A stretch of DNA of 64,000 bases from Epiperipatus broadwayi (taxonomy: Eukaryota > Onychophora > Udeonychophora > Euonychophora > Peripatidae). The DNA lies in NCBI GenBank assembly GCA_028023455.1, contig JAQFVV010006309.1, positions 1,630,511 through 1,694,510 on the forward strand. Direction: 5' to 3'. How positions within the stretch are numbered: the first letter of the stretch is position 1; every line of letters starts with the position of its first letter. The notes under the pieces are model-generated. The model saw only the letters and a program-made list of their open reading frames with translations. It was not told the DNA's origin and searched no databases. Both the position numbers and the translations under genes were made by a program. This document shows positions 10,311-22,206 of the stretch, in pieces.

Positions 10311-11829
10311 AAAACGGTTTTATTGTACACAATCCCACTTAAATGATATAAACATTATTCCTATAAAAATTTGTTATACATTATTTTAGAATTCTGTTGC
10401 TTTAGTATGATAGAAAATACAGAAAAATAATCTATACTGTATTCTTATTTGAATTATTTTATTTATCTTTTTGATAAAAAAACAAAGCACAAATAACATT
10501 TATAGAAGTAAAGAAAGATATATTAATTTCTCTTTTTAGATTACTTTAAATTTTTAAAACAAAAATTGCATTTTAAGTATCTTTTTTTTTTTTTTTTTTG
10601 CTAAAAGCATTTATTTTCAGCTAAAAAACAAGTAAACAATAAACAAAACAAAACAAAAAAACCACTAACTTTTAAAAACTGAAATTACTAATAATGCCAC
10701 AAGGGAAATTAAGTTTACTATTTAATTATTCTTGCATTATACTATTGTGGTTATTTTTTGCTAGAATTATACAATTGCTGTAAGTAATGTGTGCTCATCT
10801 GAACTCATCTGCTTACTCAAATCATCACTGTTACCATAAAGTTTGAAACATTCTATTTCATTTAAAACCTATTTACATCTTATACTTTAACATTATTAAT
10901 TGAACCAACTTTGCATTCTAAAATGCTTTATATTATGACAAATTTGGAAAACTGCACTTTTAAATTTGGTTTTATTTTCTTAATATTGCAATGTTGTGCA
11001 TGTTAATAATGTAAGAGGCTTCATTATTTTGTGATGTTAACTGAATTTTAAAGTTTCAGAATAAGATGTTAAGGAGTAGCAAGCAATGTTACAATGTAAT
11101 TAATGATGATCAGTTGTTACCATTCCATTATAGTACTTGATTATATAGTAATCTCCCAAATCATACTCAGACAGCAACTTATTTATTCTAATATGTACAT
11201 ACAATTATTTCAAACTGCATCCCATTTCTTTCACTGTCTTTTTTGTTAGTAGCTACACAAAATTTGAATCAGCAATTATCTGGATTTATAATTTTATAAA
11301 CCTGAGGAGATGTTTAATATGCAATGATTATATCAACTTTTCATCTTTTAAATTCTAGTTCATCATGTTTCTTTCAAAAGTATTTTTATTTCACAATTAT
11401 TATTACCATCTGTTTCTGTAAGTTATTATTGCAAATGCATAATTTTTTTTAAAGAAGTAATTTAATCAATTTCTTTAATCAAAAGTATAGACAACTAATT
11501 CACATTGTCAATCATTAAGTTTTATTGTGGATTTATGTCTTTTTAATAAAAAAAAGTATTTTCAAAACCTTTTTCTTTTTTTTTTTACTAACATTTTATT
11601 TATCTACGTAAAAAATGTCACAATTTTTTTTTTAAAACTTGCACTTGTTTATTCATATAAATAAATTAAAAAAAAAAAAACAACAAAAAAGTACTAAAAA
11701 GTAAAAAATAAAATTTCCTTTAGTTTTCTTGATATTATACACCCAAAAATAAAAATACATGATATATATGTTTAATTAGTTTAAGAATATCACTGAAAAT
11801 AAACCTAACTTTCTTTTCATGTCATCTCA
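10311..11829. other. AT-rich non-coding stretch
   Basis: Homopolymer A and T tracts (10582-10599, 11575-11586, 11669-11680) in otherwise featureless sequence. No coding frame or repeat family recognised. Confidence 0.6.
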
Positions 11830-11865
11830 TATTGCAGATCCAACTGATTACACACATGTTGAAAA

Positions 11866-11912
11866 GATAAGTATTTCTTGCTAACAGCAATCATCAGTTC
11901 ATCCAGATTACT
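11866..11912 (-). ncRNA. Hammerhead-like motif, HHR-1a left arm
   Basis: Minus strand: CTGATGA (11891-11897), stem II TTGCT-GTT-AGCAA (11878-11890, five pairs), GAAA (11874-11877), then a deletion removes most of stem III and the cleavage region. The core is canonical and stem II is shorter but perfectly paired compared with other copies. Unlikely to cleave because of the deletion. Confidence 0.55.
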
Positions 11913-12095
11913 ATCTCCACACATATATGCAATCGGAGATTAATATAGCCGATCTTCATACTTTAATGGACAGGCTTCAAACTGTTCCAACCTACAACTC
12001 TTCAGCCATCCATTTCATTGAAAATCTGATGATGGAAAGTATGAAGATTGGCTATCTTAATATAAAGCTGAGCACTAATTGTATATATGTGTGGA

Positions 12096-12165
12096 GATAG
12101 TAATCTGGACCAACTGAAGATTGCTGGTTTAGCATGAAATATGTACGTTGGTGATTATTTACCTT
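12096..12165 (+). ncRNA. Hammerhead-like motif, HHR-1a right arm
   Basis: Core CTGAAGA (12114-12120; N7 is A, allowed), stem II TGCT-GGTTT-AGCA (within 12121-12135), GAAA (12136-12139), short stem III region TATGTACG, then TTGG (12148-12151) pairing with CCAA before the core, and an outer helix formed by TAATC and GATTA. The cleavage base is G, which natural hammerheads avoid, so this copy is probably dead. Confidence 0.55.
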
Positions 12166-12269
12166 TTCAACATGTGTGTGATCAGGTGGATCAGCAATAT
12201 GAGATGGCAGGGAGAGTTGAGAGTTGTGCGAAAGTCTGAGTTCAAATCCCTTATATATTACATTATGTG

Positions 12270-14560
12270 TGTAGGTATGTGTAAGCCTGTAGAGTGTATT
12301 GAATTATATAACTTGCTTTTATATTTATATTTAGTTGCATAATATCAAGAATATTATGAAAGCTAAATAAAATGCCTTTTTTTTTTACTTTTTAGTGGTT
12401 TCTATAAAAGCATTAAATTATTTTTTTTCAATATGTATTTCACTTTTTTATCTTTTAATTTTATACCGCTAGGGGCAGCCCTATAAAGAATACTGAATCT
12501 CATATTTTTATGCTGTGTTTGGGAAAAGATAAGGGGGATTTAGATTAAAAAAGCCATGGTGTTGATAAAGATTATGTTGTGGAAATGGAATGGAATAGGA
12601 TTGTAAAGAATATGGGAAAAACTTAGGGTGGGGAATGGAAAGGGAAGGTAAAATGGATAACAGATTTCTCTCGGCATAGTGGCTGAGAGATTCCTGCCTC
12701 CAAATAAGGAGAATTACAGTGCATCACATCACATCTTATATAAAATTAAAAATTTTAAAATTTTACTAATTTTTTTGCTAAAATTGTTTGTACATTTTAT
12801 TTATATCAAAAATTGAGAAGTGGATAAAAATTGAGTTACAAGATTTTGTCAAAATAAATAAAAGAGAAAAAAAAACCAATGTTTTAGAGAACAAAGGTAT
12901 TAATGCTCATTATTGATACACAGATGCATAGTTTGGAATTCTTGATCTACCTATGTTTGACTATAAATAATATATAATTTGTTTTAAAATATAATTGCCT
13001 TTTTTGCATTGATATAAAAATGATACAATGCTTTTACAATTAATTGATTCCATATTTTATACCTGAATCTTAAATTTAAAAAAAAAAAAATTGAATATCA
13101 TTATCATTATGTAATTAGTCATTCTAATCAATTTTTTGAAATAATTTTACACATAAATATAAGCATGGTTCAGCACCCATTGCTTACACTTTTCTATTTA
13201 TGGCAAAGAATGCAATATAATATAATCAGTTTAAAAATTATTTTATGATAAAAACACTAGAACATATTTATCTAACTTATATTACTGAATCTTTATTCTC
13301 TAGTTAAGAATAACTATATATCTAATCACCAAGCTTAAAAATTAGATAGATTGTATACTTGAAAAAAAAAAGCATGGGTGAACATGCAGTTCATGTGTTT
13401 GTCTTGATGAACATATGAATGAACTGCTTCATCATAACACCTTCAATATATAAATTTAGTCATGAGTATATTTTTATAAAAGCACTTAAGTATATATTTG
13501 TTAGGTACTTGTTTTGCAGCAATTGATTAATATCAATATTTTATGGTGTATTTCTAAATTTAAGATGACAGCATAAATTATAGTAGTAACACCACTAGGA
13601 ATGATAGATTAAAACAGTAATAAGATGTTACCACTTCGTTATATTGCATTGTAATCCCAACCTACTTTCATACAGAGATCACATGCAAAGCCTTTGTAAC
13701 CATATGTGCAGTTCATGTGATACCTAGGAGTGGAATTATTTGAAGATGTTAATATGAAAAATGTGTTAATTATGTATATTTTATTTTAGCAAATAAAAGC
13801 ATGAGTTCACAGAATGGTTGCTTAAACTAAATATATCTAGCATTATAAAAAAATAACTTGTCTAATTTTCCATAAGCTTTTTCTTACTATTAAAATGTCA
13901 TTATATTTTTAGATTATATTTTAGTACTAATGTAAGCAAAGTTGAACTTAATCACCTTAGGGCCATTAAAGGTTAAAACGGACAAAATGTTTCTAAAGTG
14001 TTATTAAGTAGCCTACATATAGATATATAAAGGAAAATTCACAAACATTTTTAGGCAGTATTATAGCATGCTATATAATAATTTACTGAATAAATTGAGT
14101 GTTTGTAAAAATATATGGATAATATGAGTCAAAGAAATACTTATCAGTTTTTTTCTGACAAAAGGGATGGAAAAGAATGAGAAATTAATTAGTTGATGAA
14201 AAAGTAATTAAGTGATGATTCATCATCCAACTTTTTAGTAATTATATCTCATATATAGATATTGGAAATCAAAAAAACCCTAAATAAAAAAATAATAATT
14301 TCAGGCTATGTATTTCTTTGTGCAGTACACGCTGGAGATGTTGAATACTTTTAAATTAAGAGACCACACAAAAAAACCCAGTCATACATCCTCTGCAATG
14401 ATAGAAACTATCTTCATCTTAAGGGTTATTTGTATGTATGAAATAAATTTTAAGTATTATTCTTCGAAAAGATTTTAAGACATTATTTGGATCGTTGAAT
14501 TTCTTATTGAGCTATGTTATGCAAACAATAGCAGAAATTATCACTAAAAGATGAATTGTG
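12270..14560. other. Non-coding; weak SINE-like patch at 12665-12725
   Basis: At 12665-12725, GGCATAGTGGCTGAGAGATT followed by CACATCACATC resembles a decayed tRNA-like head, but no B box is convincing. The remainder is AT-rich with poly-A/T and a poly-A at 13078-13090. No gene seen. Confidence 0.4.
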
Positions 14561-14564
14561 GTCA

Positions 14565-14670
14565 AGCATCGATGGCTGAGTGGTTAGCAGAGGTTTCTTA
14601 CAAGCAGTTGTCCCGGGGGGGGGGGTTCGCTTCCTGGCCAACGCTTTGACACATAAAAAAAAAGATAAAC
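14565..14670 (+). mobile_element. tRNA-derived SINE, best-preserved head
   Basis: ATGGCTGAGTGGTTAGCAGA is a good Pol III A box and D arm. TTCTTACAAGCAG resembles an anticodon arm (reads TAC). GGGTTCGCTTCC is a B box. GCTTTGACACAT and an A-rich tail follow. A G run (14615-14625) separates anticodon and T arms. The A-box to B-box spacing is tRNA-like, but the acceptor stem does not pair, so it is a SINE and not a tRNA gene. Confidence 0.75.
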
Positions 14671-14808
14671 TGTGTATCATATTAGATTAATTTGCTTTTA
14701 ATAGTGAATTAAGAACTCACAAACATTTATAAATGAGGTGCCTATATAAATCACATTAAGATGAATTATAAATTTATTAAACGCACATTGATTACGTAAG
14801 TAATATTC

Positions 14809-14945
14809 ACTGAGAATATAACCTCGATAATATGCGTGTAAAAATGCGATAGTAGGGACCTCTACAAGTTATGGTTAAAACACATGTAGAGGTCCCTACT
14901 ATCGCATTTTTACACGTATATTATCGAGGTTATAGCCTCAGTGGA
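14809..14945. repeat. Near-perfect long hairpin, 58-60 bp arms
   Basis: Left arm 14809-14868 and right arm 14886-14945 are reverse complements with only a few mismatches (GATAATATGCGTGTAAAAAT against its complement ATTTTTACACGTATATTATC). The loop is about 17 bases. It contains no hammerhead core and no tRNA box. Its low divergence implies recent origin. Family unknown. Confidence 0.9.
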
Positions 14946-15579
14946 TATTAATTAAGATGAATGCAAGTATTGGCAAACTGCCTTTGCTAATAATCAAGTA
15001 TTATAGTTTGGTCTGTTAATTTAAAATATTACTATTACTAATTATAAACTCTAAACATACACATTTATAGTGGCATATTTTCACTATTTATTAAATAGGA
15101 TTCTTTTTCATTTATTTTAAAAATTCTGCAGTTATAATGGCATATTTTACTTTTTGTTTTCTCCCTGATTTTATAATTTTCTTTTACATTATGCTTCTCA
15201 TTTATTCATTTATCAGTTGTAAATGCTATTTCATTATCAAATGCCATTTGTAAAAATTGAAGTTAAGTTATATAGAATTTTTGCAAACCAAGCAAAATCT
15301 ATACATATAAAATTGTGAATTTTATTTTGAAATGAAAAGGTTTTATTATATATATTATTAAAAAATATAGTTACTATTATATTACTATAGAACAAGGATA
15401 TATTTTTTAGATAAGAAATCTGAATATGTTAAAATTAATATATGTTCATAAAATGGGAGATGTTTTCTCTTTGAATAATTCATCTAAACTAAAACTAAAT
15501 TAAACTGATATTAAATTACCGTTGCAAAATGGATCTCAATGCATTAGAAATAATTTATAAAAAAACAGCTACTTCATCA

Positions 15580-16093
15580 ATAGTCAAAATAAGAGTCATA
15601 GATCAAGTCATAGATCACATGACCCTATCTCTTAGGCTTGTAAGTTATAAACAGTGAGGATTGCCAATTCCTCTACAAGCTTAAGAGATAGGGTCATGTG
15701 ATCTATGACTCTTATTTTGACTATATTTATAGTCTCTGCCAAAAGTCTTATGCAATTTTATATTGCTATGACTACTAATATATGGTATGGCTGAAGATCT
15801 ATCAGCCCCATATAGCTATTTGAGTTGGATAGCTGGGTTTGAAGACATGTAGATGTCTGAAAATTTCAGATTTTCCACTCAATAGATAACTTTTAGATAA
15901 GTGCTTGGCTTTGGGTTGGTATTTTTAGATCTAATGTCTGAACCTACATTGACACCTCTCTGAGAAGTGCCAAAGCACGAAAACATGGTCAGGGGTTTGG
16001 GGAGGGGTTCCTGACAGAAATATTTAAAGTGCTGGCTCTGGCTAAGCATTTATCATAAAGCTTGTAGAGGAATTGTCAATCCTCACTGTTTAT
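15580..16093. mobile_element. HHR-3 palindromic element (copy a) with 13-bp target duplication
   Basis: The element is bounded by AGCTACTTCATCA at 15567-15579 and 16094-16106, a 13-bp target-site duplication. The left end holds a strong hairpin (about 15580-15727) built on CATAGATCACATGA and its complement. Then come CAGTGAGGATTGCC...CTCTACAAGCTT at 15643-15680 and its inverse at 16058-16092. The right arm carries a hammerhead-like motif. Long direct target duplications point to retroposition, not cut-and-paste transposition. Confidence 0.85.
15952..16000 (+). ncRNA. Hammerhead-like motif, HHR-3a
   Basis: Stem I CCTCT (15955-15959) pairs with AGGGG (15991-15995). Core CTGAGAA (15960-15966) has A at position 8 where G is expected. 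Stem II GTGC-CAAA-GCAC (15967-15978) is perfect. GAAA (15979-15982), then ACATGGTC, with GGTC as cleavage triplet context (C at 15990). Stem II differs from HHR-3b by a paired change. The G8 lesion probably inactivates it. Confidence 0.65.
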
Positions 16094-16504
16094 AGCTACT
16101 TCATCAGTTTGTCACTAGTAAGTAAGTGTTTAAGTGTGTGTTTAATAGTTATTGTCATGTAGGAATATTGATTAAAATAATTAAAACTCTTGATCAGAAT
16201 ACAATTTTTTCATTACAGTTTAAAACTTTTAATAATTTTGAGATGACTTCATTGTGTTTTAATTCACAGAAAATCCTTACTTATGGTTCTCAATAGAATT
16301 AAATCTCAAAAAAATGTCATATTGGTTAAATCTAACATACTGAAACTACAATGAAATTCTGTCAATACAGTTTCAGTTTGATATTGAGTACTATTAAAAT
16401 CAATAAGTACATATGACATTTTTTGCAACATACAAAATGCAACAAATAATTTTTTTCATCAATATATATATATAATTATATTTAGAGAGTAATCAAGACC
16501 AAAT

Positions 16505-16935
16505 ATGCTACCCAGCAATGATTCACAAATTAAACACAGAGAATCATTTTAATAAACTTGTAAATAATGTCTTCTTTCTTATATTAATGCTAATTTATTG
16601 GTTGAATTTATGTCTAACTACCTTATTCTTATACTATGGATAAATAATTCATCAACATTTAAAAGGAGTGAAATTTTAAATTGTGGTTATTTTTATAACA
16701 TATTAATTAAGCCAATTTACAGTTTACATAACAATGAAGGTATAAAATTTAATAATTTAATTAACCCATAAATAAATTATAGCTATTAAATACTTAGTGC
16801 TAATAATGTATAATCTTATTCATGAAACAACTAAGTTCGAACATGTTACTATAATGACAATTCACAAGTCAAATTCAGAGTCAATTTAATAAACTTGCAA
16901 ATAATCACTTTCTTATGTCAAAACTAATTTATTGG
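16505..16935 (+). repeat. Dispersed repeat copies (with 18026-18160)
   Basis: 16505-16615 and 16850-16935 share CAAATTCAGAG-like and AATAAACTTG(C/T)AAATAAT blocks ending in CTAATTTATTGGT. 16590-16710 resembles 18026-18160 (CTAATTTATTGGTT, ATGGATAAAT(A/C)AT, GAAATTTTAAATTG). A non-coding repeat family with at least three partial copies. Confidence 0.55.
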
Positions 16936-18540
16936 TAATCCACTAGAGGGAACCAAGGACTCCAGTTGATTCTGTTTCTGGCTCCCCATTTTAGTTTCTT
17001 TTGTCTTAGTTTGAGGAATTAATTTTCTCAAAAACTATTCTTATTTAAAAGAGGAGATTCTTGACTCTCTTTTCATATACAAGTTATGCAACACATTATC
17101 ACAAGTAAAAATAATTTCAACCTTTATAAAAATGCTGTGCAAATTATATGGCAGCCATTGAAATTTCAAAAGATTTTTACAGTGATTTTGCCTTTTAATG
17201 AAAATTCTTCATTTCACTCAGTTTTGCTTGACTAAATGAGAGGGTCACATTGTCAGGAGGGCTCCAGTGAGTCTAAATTTTAGTTCTGTTGAGTATAGGA
17301 GCTGGGATGAGGGAGCTGTGGGGATTGTTTTCAACATTGATTTTCTCATTCATAGGAAAAGAGAAATAACATTATATATATGCGGGTTTTTAGCGTTGTT
17401 CATATAAATGATTTTATCCCTGTATTATTGCAAAGTAAGCTGCAGTTTGACGTAATGGATTTAATTGCAAGTAATTCATCCTATTTTTATTTCTATTATT
17501 TCCACTGTTGTTATTGATAGGGTTGACCCTTTGCTGTTGATATGATTTTTTATATGGATTAGAATGGTTTTCAGCAGAATCATTGTAAAGCTTAGTTTTT
17601 TTCCTTGTTCCCCATGTCTTCTAAAGTATACTGGACTCTTCTGGGAATATTCAGGGTCATTTTGAAGAACTGAACAGTAGAGTGTCTTAGCCCATATTCT
17701 ATATTATTTCAAGTGTTTTCCTATTTCTCAACTTATTCACTGTAAATTGGATATTTCAATATTGTATTCCTAAAATGCTATTCATATTTGAACACTAGAC
17801 TTAACAGATAATTTGTAATTGTAACCGAGGTTTACTTTTAATAATTAATAATCTCGTGGACTAATGCTTAGAGTTTTCACAAGTTGATCAATCTTTGGAA
17901 ATGCTATGGACAAAAGTACAATGTATCATTTTAGATCTCCATATTATACTATGTAAATCAATGTTTATCTTGTAAAACATTTTCTACCAACAAAGTTTAA
18001 TCCTATTTTCTTTTCTTTTTTTAAAAACTAATTTATTGGTTAGACAAAAGATAGCATTTTTATGTAAAGATCATTTTCTTGTTACATGATGGATAAATCA
18101 TTTACAATATTTGAAAAAGGCGAAATTTTAAATTGGTGGCAATTTTTGTAACCTTAATTTTTTTTATCACATATATGTATGGTTTCATTCAAATTTATTT
18201 TCATTTTTATTTTATTATAAATTTAAAAAAGTGCTATAAAATTTAAATTAACTTAATTAAATTATATATTTTTATAAAATATAAATAATTAAAAAGATAT
18301 GAGGTATTAACTGAAGAAGAGCTGGTTGGGAGTGGCCTTTGTTAATATAGCCTATAGCAATTGCTCTTCTTATAAGAGCTGGTTAAGAGTGGCCTTTGTT
18401 AAGATAGCCTATAGCAATTGTGCTTATTGTCAAAATAATTATTTAAGATCTTTTTGCAACATTAATCTTTATAAAGTTAAACACCCATTCAATTACTGTA
18501 GTAAATATGATCCAGCAATATAGATTCCAAAGTATGATAG
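16936..18540. other. Non-coding; short direct repeat at 18326-18420
   Basis: At 18322-18420 the sequence GAGCTGGTT(G/A)(G/A)GAGTGGCCTTTGTTAA...ATAGCCTATAGCAATTG is duplicated with a unit of about 54 bp. Otherwise AT-rich sequence without a supported gene. Confidence 0.5.
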
Positions 18541-20800
18541 CATGTCTTTTTTCATCATCATCACCATCATTTTCAACTATTGTTAATACCCTGCAGTATA
18601 AAGATCTTTCCAAATTTGTCAGTTTCTTCTATCCTTAGCTGCTCTTCTCCACAACACATCAGCAGACCTTCTTATTTCATCCATCTCACATGTGGTCTCC
18701 TTCTGGGTCTTTTACTATTTCTTGGAATCCAGTTTAAGATTTCAACTGTCCATCTATTATCATCTCTTCCAGCCCAGCTCTATTTCAGACTCTTCATTTT
18801 TCCAGTGATATCTATTTGTTCTCTCAATCATGTTATGTCATTTTTCAATCTCTTTTTGTTACAAATAACTTTATATCTCTCCATACTTTGTTGATTACTT
18901 TGAAGTCATTATATTACTTTTCTGTTAAATGTTTAAGTTTCAGATCCATAAATAAGAACTGGTAAAACACATCTATTAAAAACCATATAGGCATATTTTC
19001 TTTTAATATCAAGTTATTTCTATCAAAAGAACTACATTCAAGTTTAATCATATGTTTAATTTTATCCATCATGTTTTTATCAGTATTAATAATGTGATCA
19101 AGGTATTTGTAAACTTTTTCTCATTCATGATTATCTACCTTTTATTCTCTTGTTTTGAAAAAATTAATCAAATCAATTACTTGGATTTTTTAAGTATATA
19201 TTTTTATTCCTACTTTTTTTTTGCTTTCAGCTGATAATTATTGCAACATTCCCTGAATTTCTGAAACATTATTTGCAAAAAACAAGCACACCATGTGAAA
19301 AATCCAGATAACGTAAAGAATCTTCATTTACCTTTACTTTCTTAGTGTCCCATTTTAATTCAAGAATTACTTATTCTTATTTGTGTTTGTCCATTGGTAA
19401 GGATTTTAGAGCTGTTGTAAAAAGTTTTAGATATATGGAATCACTTTCACACATACCACTTCTTAATCTTCTTAACATAGCCAAGTAGTCTAATGACTGT
19501 TGCTGTATATTGATAAGTATTCTTCAGAATATGGCAATATCCAAAGGTATATATCTTGGGATGACCAAGTGCTTTAATCACTATAGATATATTGCACTTA
19601 TATATTAGAGTATTTTTATCATTTACAATTGAGTAGTGAATGTTTTTAGAAAAATGTAACTTTTTTTAAATCTTCCAGTTACATTCAACACTTAGTAATA
19701 ACACCCAGGTTAGTATATGCATGATGTTTCAAGAAGTATTAGTCTCTCTTTTTCAGTTGTTGGCCTGGACAGTGACATTATTAGCAGTGTAATCAAACCT
19801 GAATCTCTAGATTCTTGAATATTGGTTAGTGTTACTTTAAAATTCAATATTCAAGAATCTAAGGATCCAGGTTCAATTCCCATGCTATTACTGTTACTGG
19901 TCAGGCCAGTAATACCTGAAGGAAAGAGGAGATTAATACCTCTCAAAACATTGTGCATAAACTAACTAGAATGTAATTGGATGATTTAAATAAAACAATT
20001 TTTTAAAGGCATTCAATACTTAATATTAGATGGTAGAAATAGTCCAATATATAAATACCATAATCACAAACCTTCAGGAAAAGACTCAGTTATGATTTTA
20101 TAATGTACAAATCCAAAGCCCAATGTGAACTCATATTCATTGTTTATTTTTATAACTTTGTTTCAATACTTGAATGTTGCTCACTGTACTAAAACCATTT
20201 TAAAATCCAGCTTGTTTTCTTAAATTGATTAGAATCCAAATTTTACTCTAGTTATGTTATGATTTTCTTGGTCAAGGTTTTGTATAGAATTGTTAGAAGA
20301 GTTATAGGAATGTATTTCTAATATCTTCTTTATTACTTACTTTAAATGTCAATATTATTTATTCTGCAATCACCTGGTACATTTTTATTTTTGATATTTG
20401 GTATATAGTTTTTCCAACAATTTTTTTTCTTTATTTGAATTTTTAAAGATATCAACAATAATGCCACCATTTCCTGGAACTTTTCTCTTCTTCATAAATT
20501 TAATTGAATTATCCACTTTTCCAATTAAAGTGTTCTGCAATTTAGAATATATACTAATGATAGGGGATATTTCATATTCTTTATTACAATTATAAAAAAC
20601 ACATTTGATGATATCAGATCTCTTTATATAATATTATCTTTTTTGAAATAAATAACTTTCCTTCTAACACCACAATGTTATTTTAATCTTTTAAGACCTT
20701 CATTCTTTTTTATAGTTTTCCTTGCCCATACTGAATTATAATTTCTTATATCATTATTAACTCTTTTTTGAAAATATATATTCTAACATTGTTCAATAGT
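18541..20800 (-). mobile_element. Degenerate APE-type LINE, minus strand (copy 1)
   Basis: Minus-strand copy of the LINE at 27.3-30.0 kb. The 3' end is at 18541, with a (TGATGATGA) tail at 18550-18560. Moving right: the C-terminal RRPHVRWM and DNRWTVEILNWIP region (18640-18790), the RT GVRQGD/LFTTAL region at 19390-19480 (decayed), VIKALGHPK and GYCHILKN at 19490-19590, QAGF-NGFST near 20190, and KFMKKRKVPGNGGIIVDIF near 20450-20515. Multiple stops and frameshifts. A palindromic SINE interrupts it at 19706-19975. Confidence 0.85.
19706..19975. mobile_element. Palindromic tRNA-derived SINE pair inside the LINE
   Basis: Arms of about 120 bp (19706-19828 and 19850-19973) are inverted copies. 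Each contains GAATCTAAGGATCCAGGTTCAATTCC-like sequence (B box GGTTCAATTCC at 19871-19882), GGCCTGGACAGT or its counterpart, and a C/T-rich AGAGG(A)GATTAATA end. Similar to 46195-46400. Imperfect flanking CATTCAA(C/T)ACTTA (left 19683, right about 20010) may be a decayed target duplication. Confidence 0.65.
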
Positions 20801-21104
20801 GTCTGGGTTTATTAATAGAGTTAAAATGATAATAATAATTTTAATATTTTTCTAATTTGCCCCCAAAAATAAATTCACATATAACTATCTGAAATTTCAT
20901 AAAGATTATGATATGATAAAACATACATGATGATAATTACATTGTGAAAAGTTATATAAGATAACATGATCACCATTCTTTATGGTTACATAAATGTTAA
21001 CACGTAGGAAAAAAGTCCATACAGTAGTGCCACACAGTGCAAGCCAGAGTAATCAATGGATGCAAGAAGATTTGGACATAAAAGCCCTATCTAGTGCCTA
21101 CTCA

Positions 21105-21160
21105 TCCAATATCCACAGACTAATTTCTAACATGTGACTTCCATCTGAGAGCAATGCATC
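21105..21160 (-). ncRNA. Decayed hammerhead-like motif, HHR-2a left arm
   Basis: Minus strand: CAGATGG stands where CTGATGA is expected (21141-21147), stem II region 21128-21140, GAAA (21124-21127), TTAGTC with a canonical GUC-type cleavage site, then TGTGGATATTGGAT for stem I. A deletion beside the core has removed part of the inner stem I. Confidence 0.45.
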
Positions 21161-21353
21161 TTAGAATCTAATACAACACTCCAGCAGTTACCTTTTTAGT
21201 TAACTATATGACTATACAAGCAAATGAGCTTGAATTAAAAACATTATAGTGTTTTCATTTTAGACTCAAAGCTTTTATAGTTAACTAAAAAGGTAAAAGG
21301 TGTGGCTGCTGGATGGTTATATTAGATTCTAAGGTCTAGATGCAGTACTTTCA

Positions 21354-21416
21354 GATCCAAGATTTCTCACTGATGAAAGCAATAAACTGGAAACTAGACT
21401 AGGCATACTGGATGAG
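21354..21416 (+). ncRNA. Hammerhead-like motif, HHR-2a right arm
   Basis: Stem I outer strand ATCCAA, inner CTCA, core CTGATGA (21370-21376), weak stem II (21377-21389), GAAA (21390-21393), CTAGAC where other copies have CTAGTC, then stem I return strands including TGGATGAG. The core is intact but the cleavage triplet is mutated (GAC). Confidence 0.6.
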
Positions 21417-21865
21417 TAGGAACTAGATGGGATTTTATGCACAAATCTTCTTGCATCCATTGATTACTCTGGCATGCACTATGTGGTACTAATGTATGGA
21501 GAGTTTTATCTGTATGTTATAGATCAGTGCATTAGCCTATAGATGTTTATGTTATGATATTCAAACATGAAGTGGAGTTGAAATAATTTTTTTCATCTTT
21601 TAATGAGGCTTAAATTTTTTGTTGTGTTGGAGGAAATATTAATATTATAATTATCTAGATAGCCATATAATATTTACCTGTAACAAGTCTATGTATTCTT
21701 ACTTGAAGGGTAAGATTAATTTTAAAACAATGTTGGTCAATCAAATGAAGTCGATACATTGGCTGTGAACAGAAAATATAATTACTGTAAAATTAATAAA
21801 AATTATAAAAGTACTTTTTAATAACTGAAACACAGGCTTCATATATACCATGTGTCTATATATGT

Positions 21866-22180
21866 AATATAGGGTATATGAGCACAGACTTTCACATGAC
21901 CCACCACTCTCCACTCTATCTAATAACACTGATACCCTCAAGCACATATATGCTGAAAAGATAAATAATCACCAATATACATATTTCATGCTAAACCAGC
22001 AATCATCAGTTGGTCCAGATTATCATCTCCCACACATATATACTATAAGTGCTCAGATATATATTAAGATAGACAATCTTCATACTTTAATGGACTGGCT
22101 CCAACCTACTACACACTCCAACTCTTCAACCGTCCATCCAATTGAAAATCTGATGATGGAATGCTCGAAGGCCACCCTAA
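21866..22180. mobile_element. HHR-1 element (copy b), left arm plus centre
   Basis: Starts with AATATAGGGTATATGAGCAC, identical to the end of the full copy at 45461. It continues through the left arm and into the single-copy centre (ATGGACTGGCTCCAACC to CTGATGATGGAATGC) at about 22180. The centre lies in inverse orientation relative to copy c. The right arm is missing, so this is a truncated or monomeric copy. Confidence 0.85.
21958..22028 (-). ncRNA. Hammerhead-like motif, HHR-1b, all core bases intact
   Basis: Minus strand: outer stem I ATAATC (complement of GATTAT 22018-22023), TGG bulge, ACCAA, core CTGATGA (22003-22009), stem II TGCT-GGTTT-AGCA (within 21988-22002), GAAA (21984-21987), short stem III ATATGTAT, cleavage base A after T, TTGG (complement of 21972-21975), then GATTAT (complement of 21965-21970). 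Every conserved core nucleotide and an NUH site are present. Stem III is only two or three pairs, as in satellite and PLE hammerheads that work best as dimers. Confidence 0.7.
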
Positions 22181-22206
22181 GGCCGAGATTCTTGTCACAC
22201 CCATAA

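Larger units (their letters stand above)
11838..12262. mobile_element. HHR-1 palindromic element (copy a)
   Basis: Two inverted arms (left about 11838-11935, right about 12075-12200) surround a single-copy centre containing CTTTAATGGACAGGCTTCAA and GAAAATCTGATGATGG. The same arms and centre occur at 21.9, 45.5 and 61.3 kb. Each arm holds one hammerhead-like motif pointing outward. Beyond the right arm lies GAGTTCAAATCCC, which resembles a Pol III B box. About 20-25% diverged from the full copy at 45.5 kb by eye. Confidence 0.8.
21017..21499. mobile_element. HHR-2 palindromic element (copy a), full length
   Basis: A 483-bp inverted repeat with ends CCATACAGTAGTGCCACACA and its near complement. 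Arms of about 190-225 bp carry TGGATGCAAGAAGATTTG, CTACTCATCCA and CAGCAG. The centre has an inverted TTACCTTTTTAGTTAACTA and its complement around a short AT-rich spacer (21215-21275). Each arm has a hammerhead-like motif oriented outward. Further copies at 36.3 and 60.95 kb. Confidence 0.88.

Noticed and set aside
14565-14670. Functional tRNA gene
   Set aside because: A and B boxes exist but the acceptor stem does not pair, a G run disrupts the variable region and an A-rich tail follows, so it is a SINE.
22150-22170. CTGATGATGGAA in the HHR-1 centres as another hammerhead core
   Set aside because: There is no stem II and no GAAA at a suitable distance, and the copies at 12031 and 61600 do not conserve any pairing around it.
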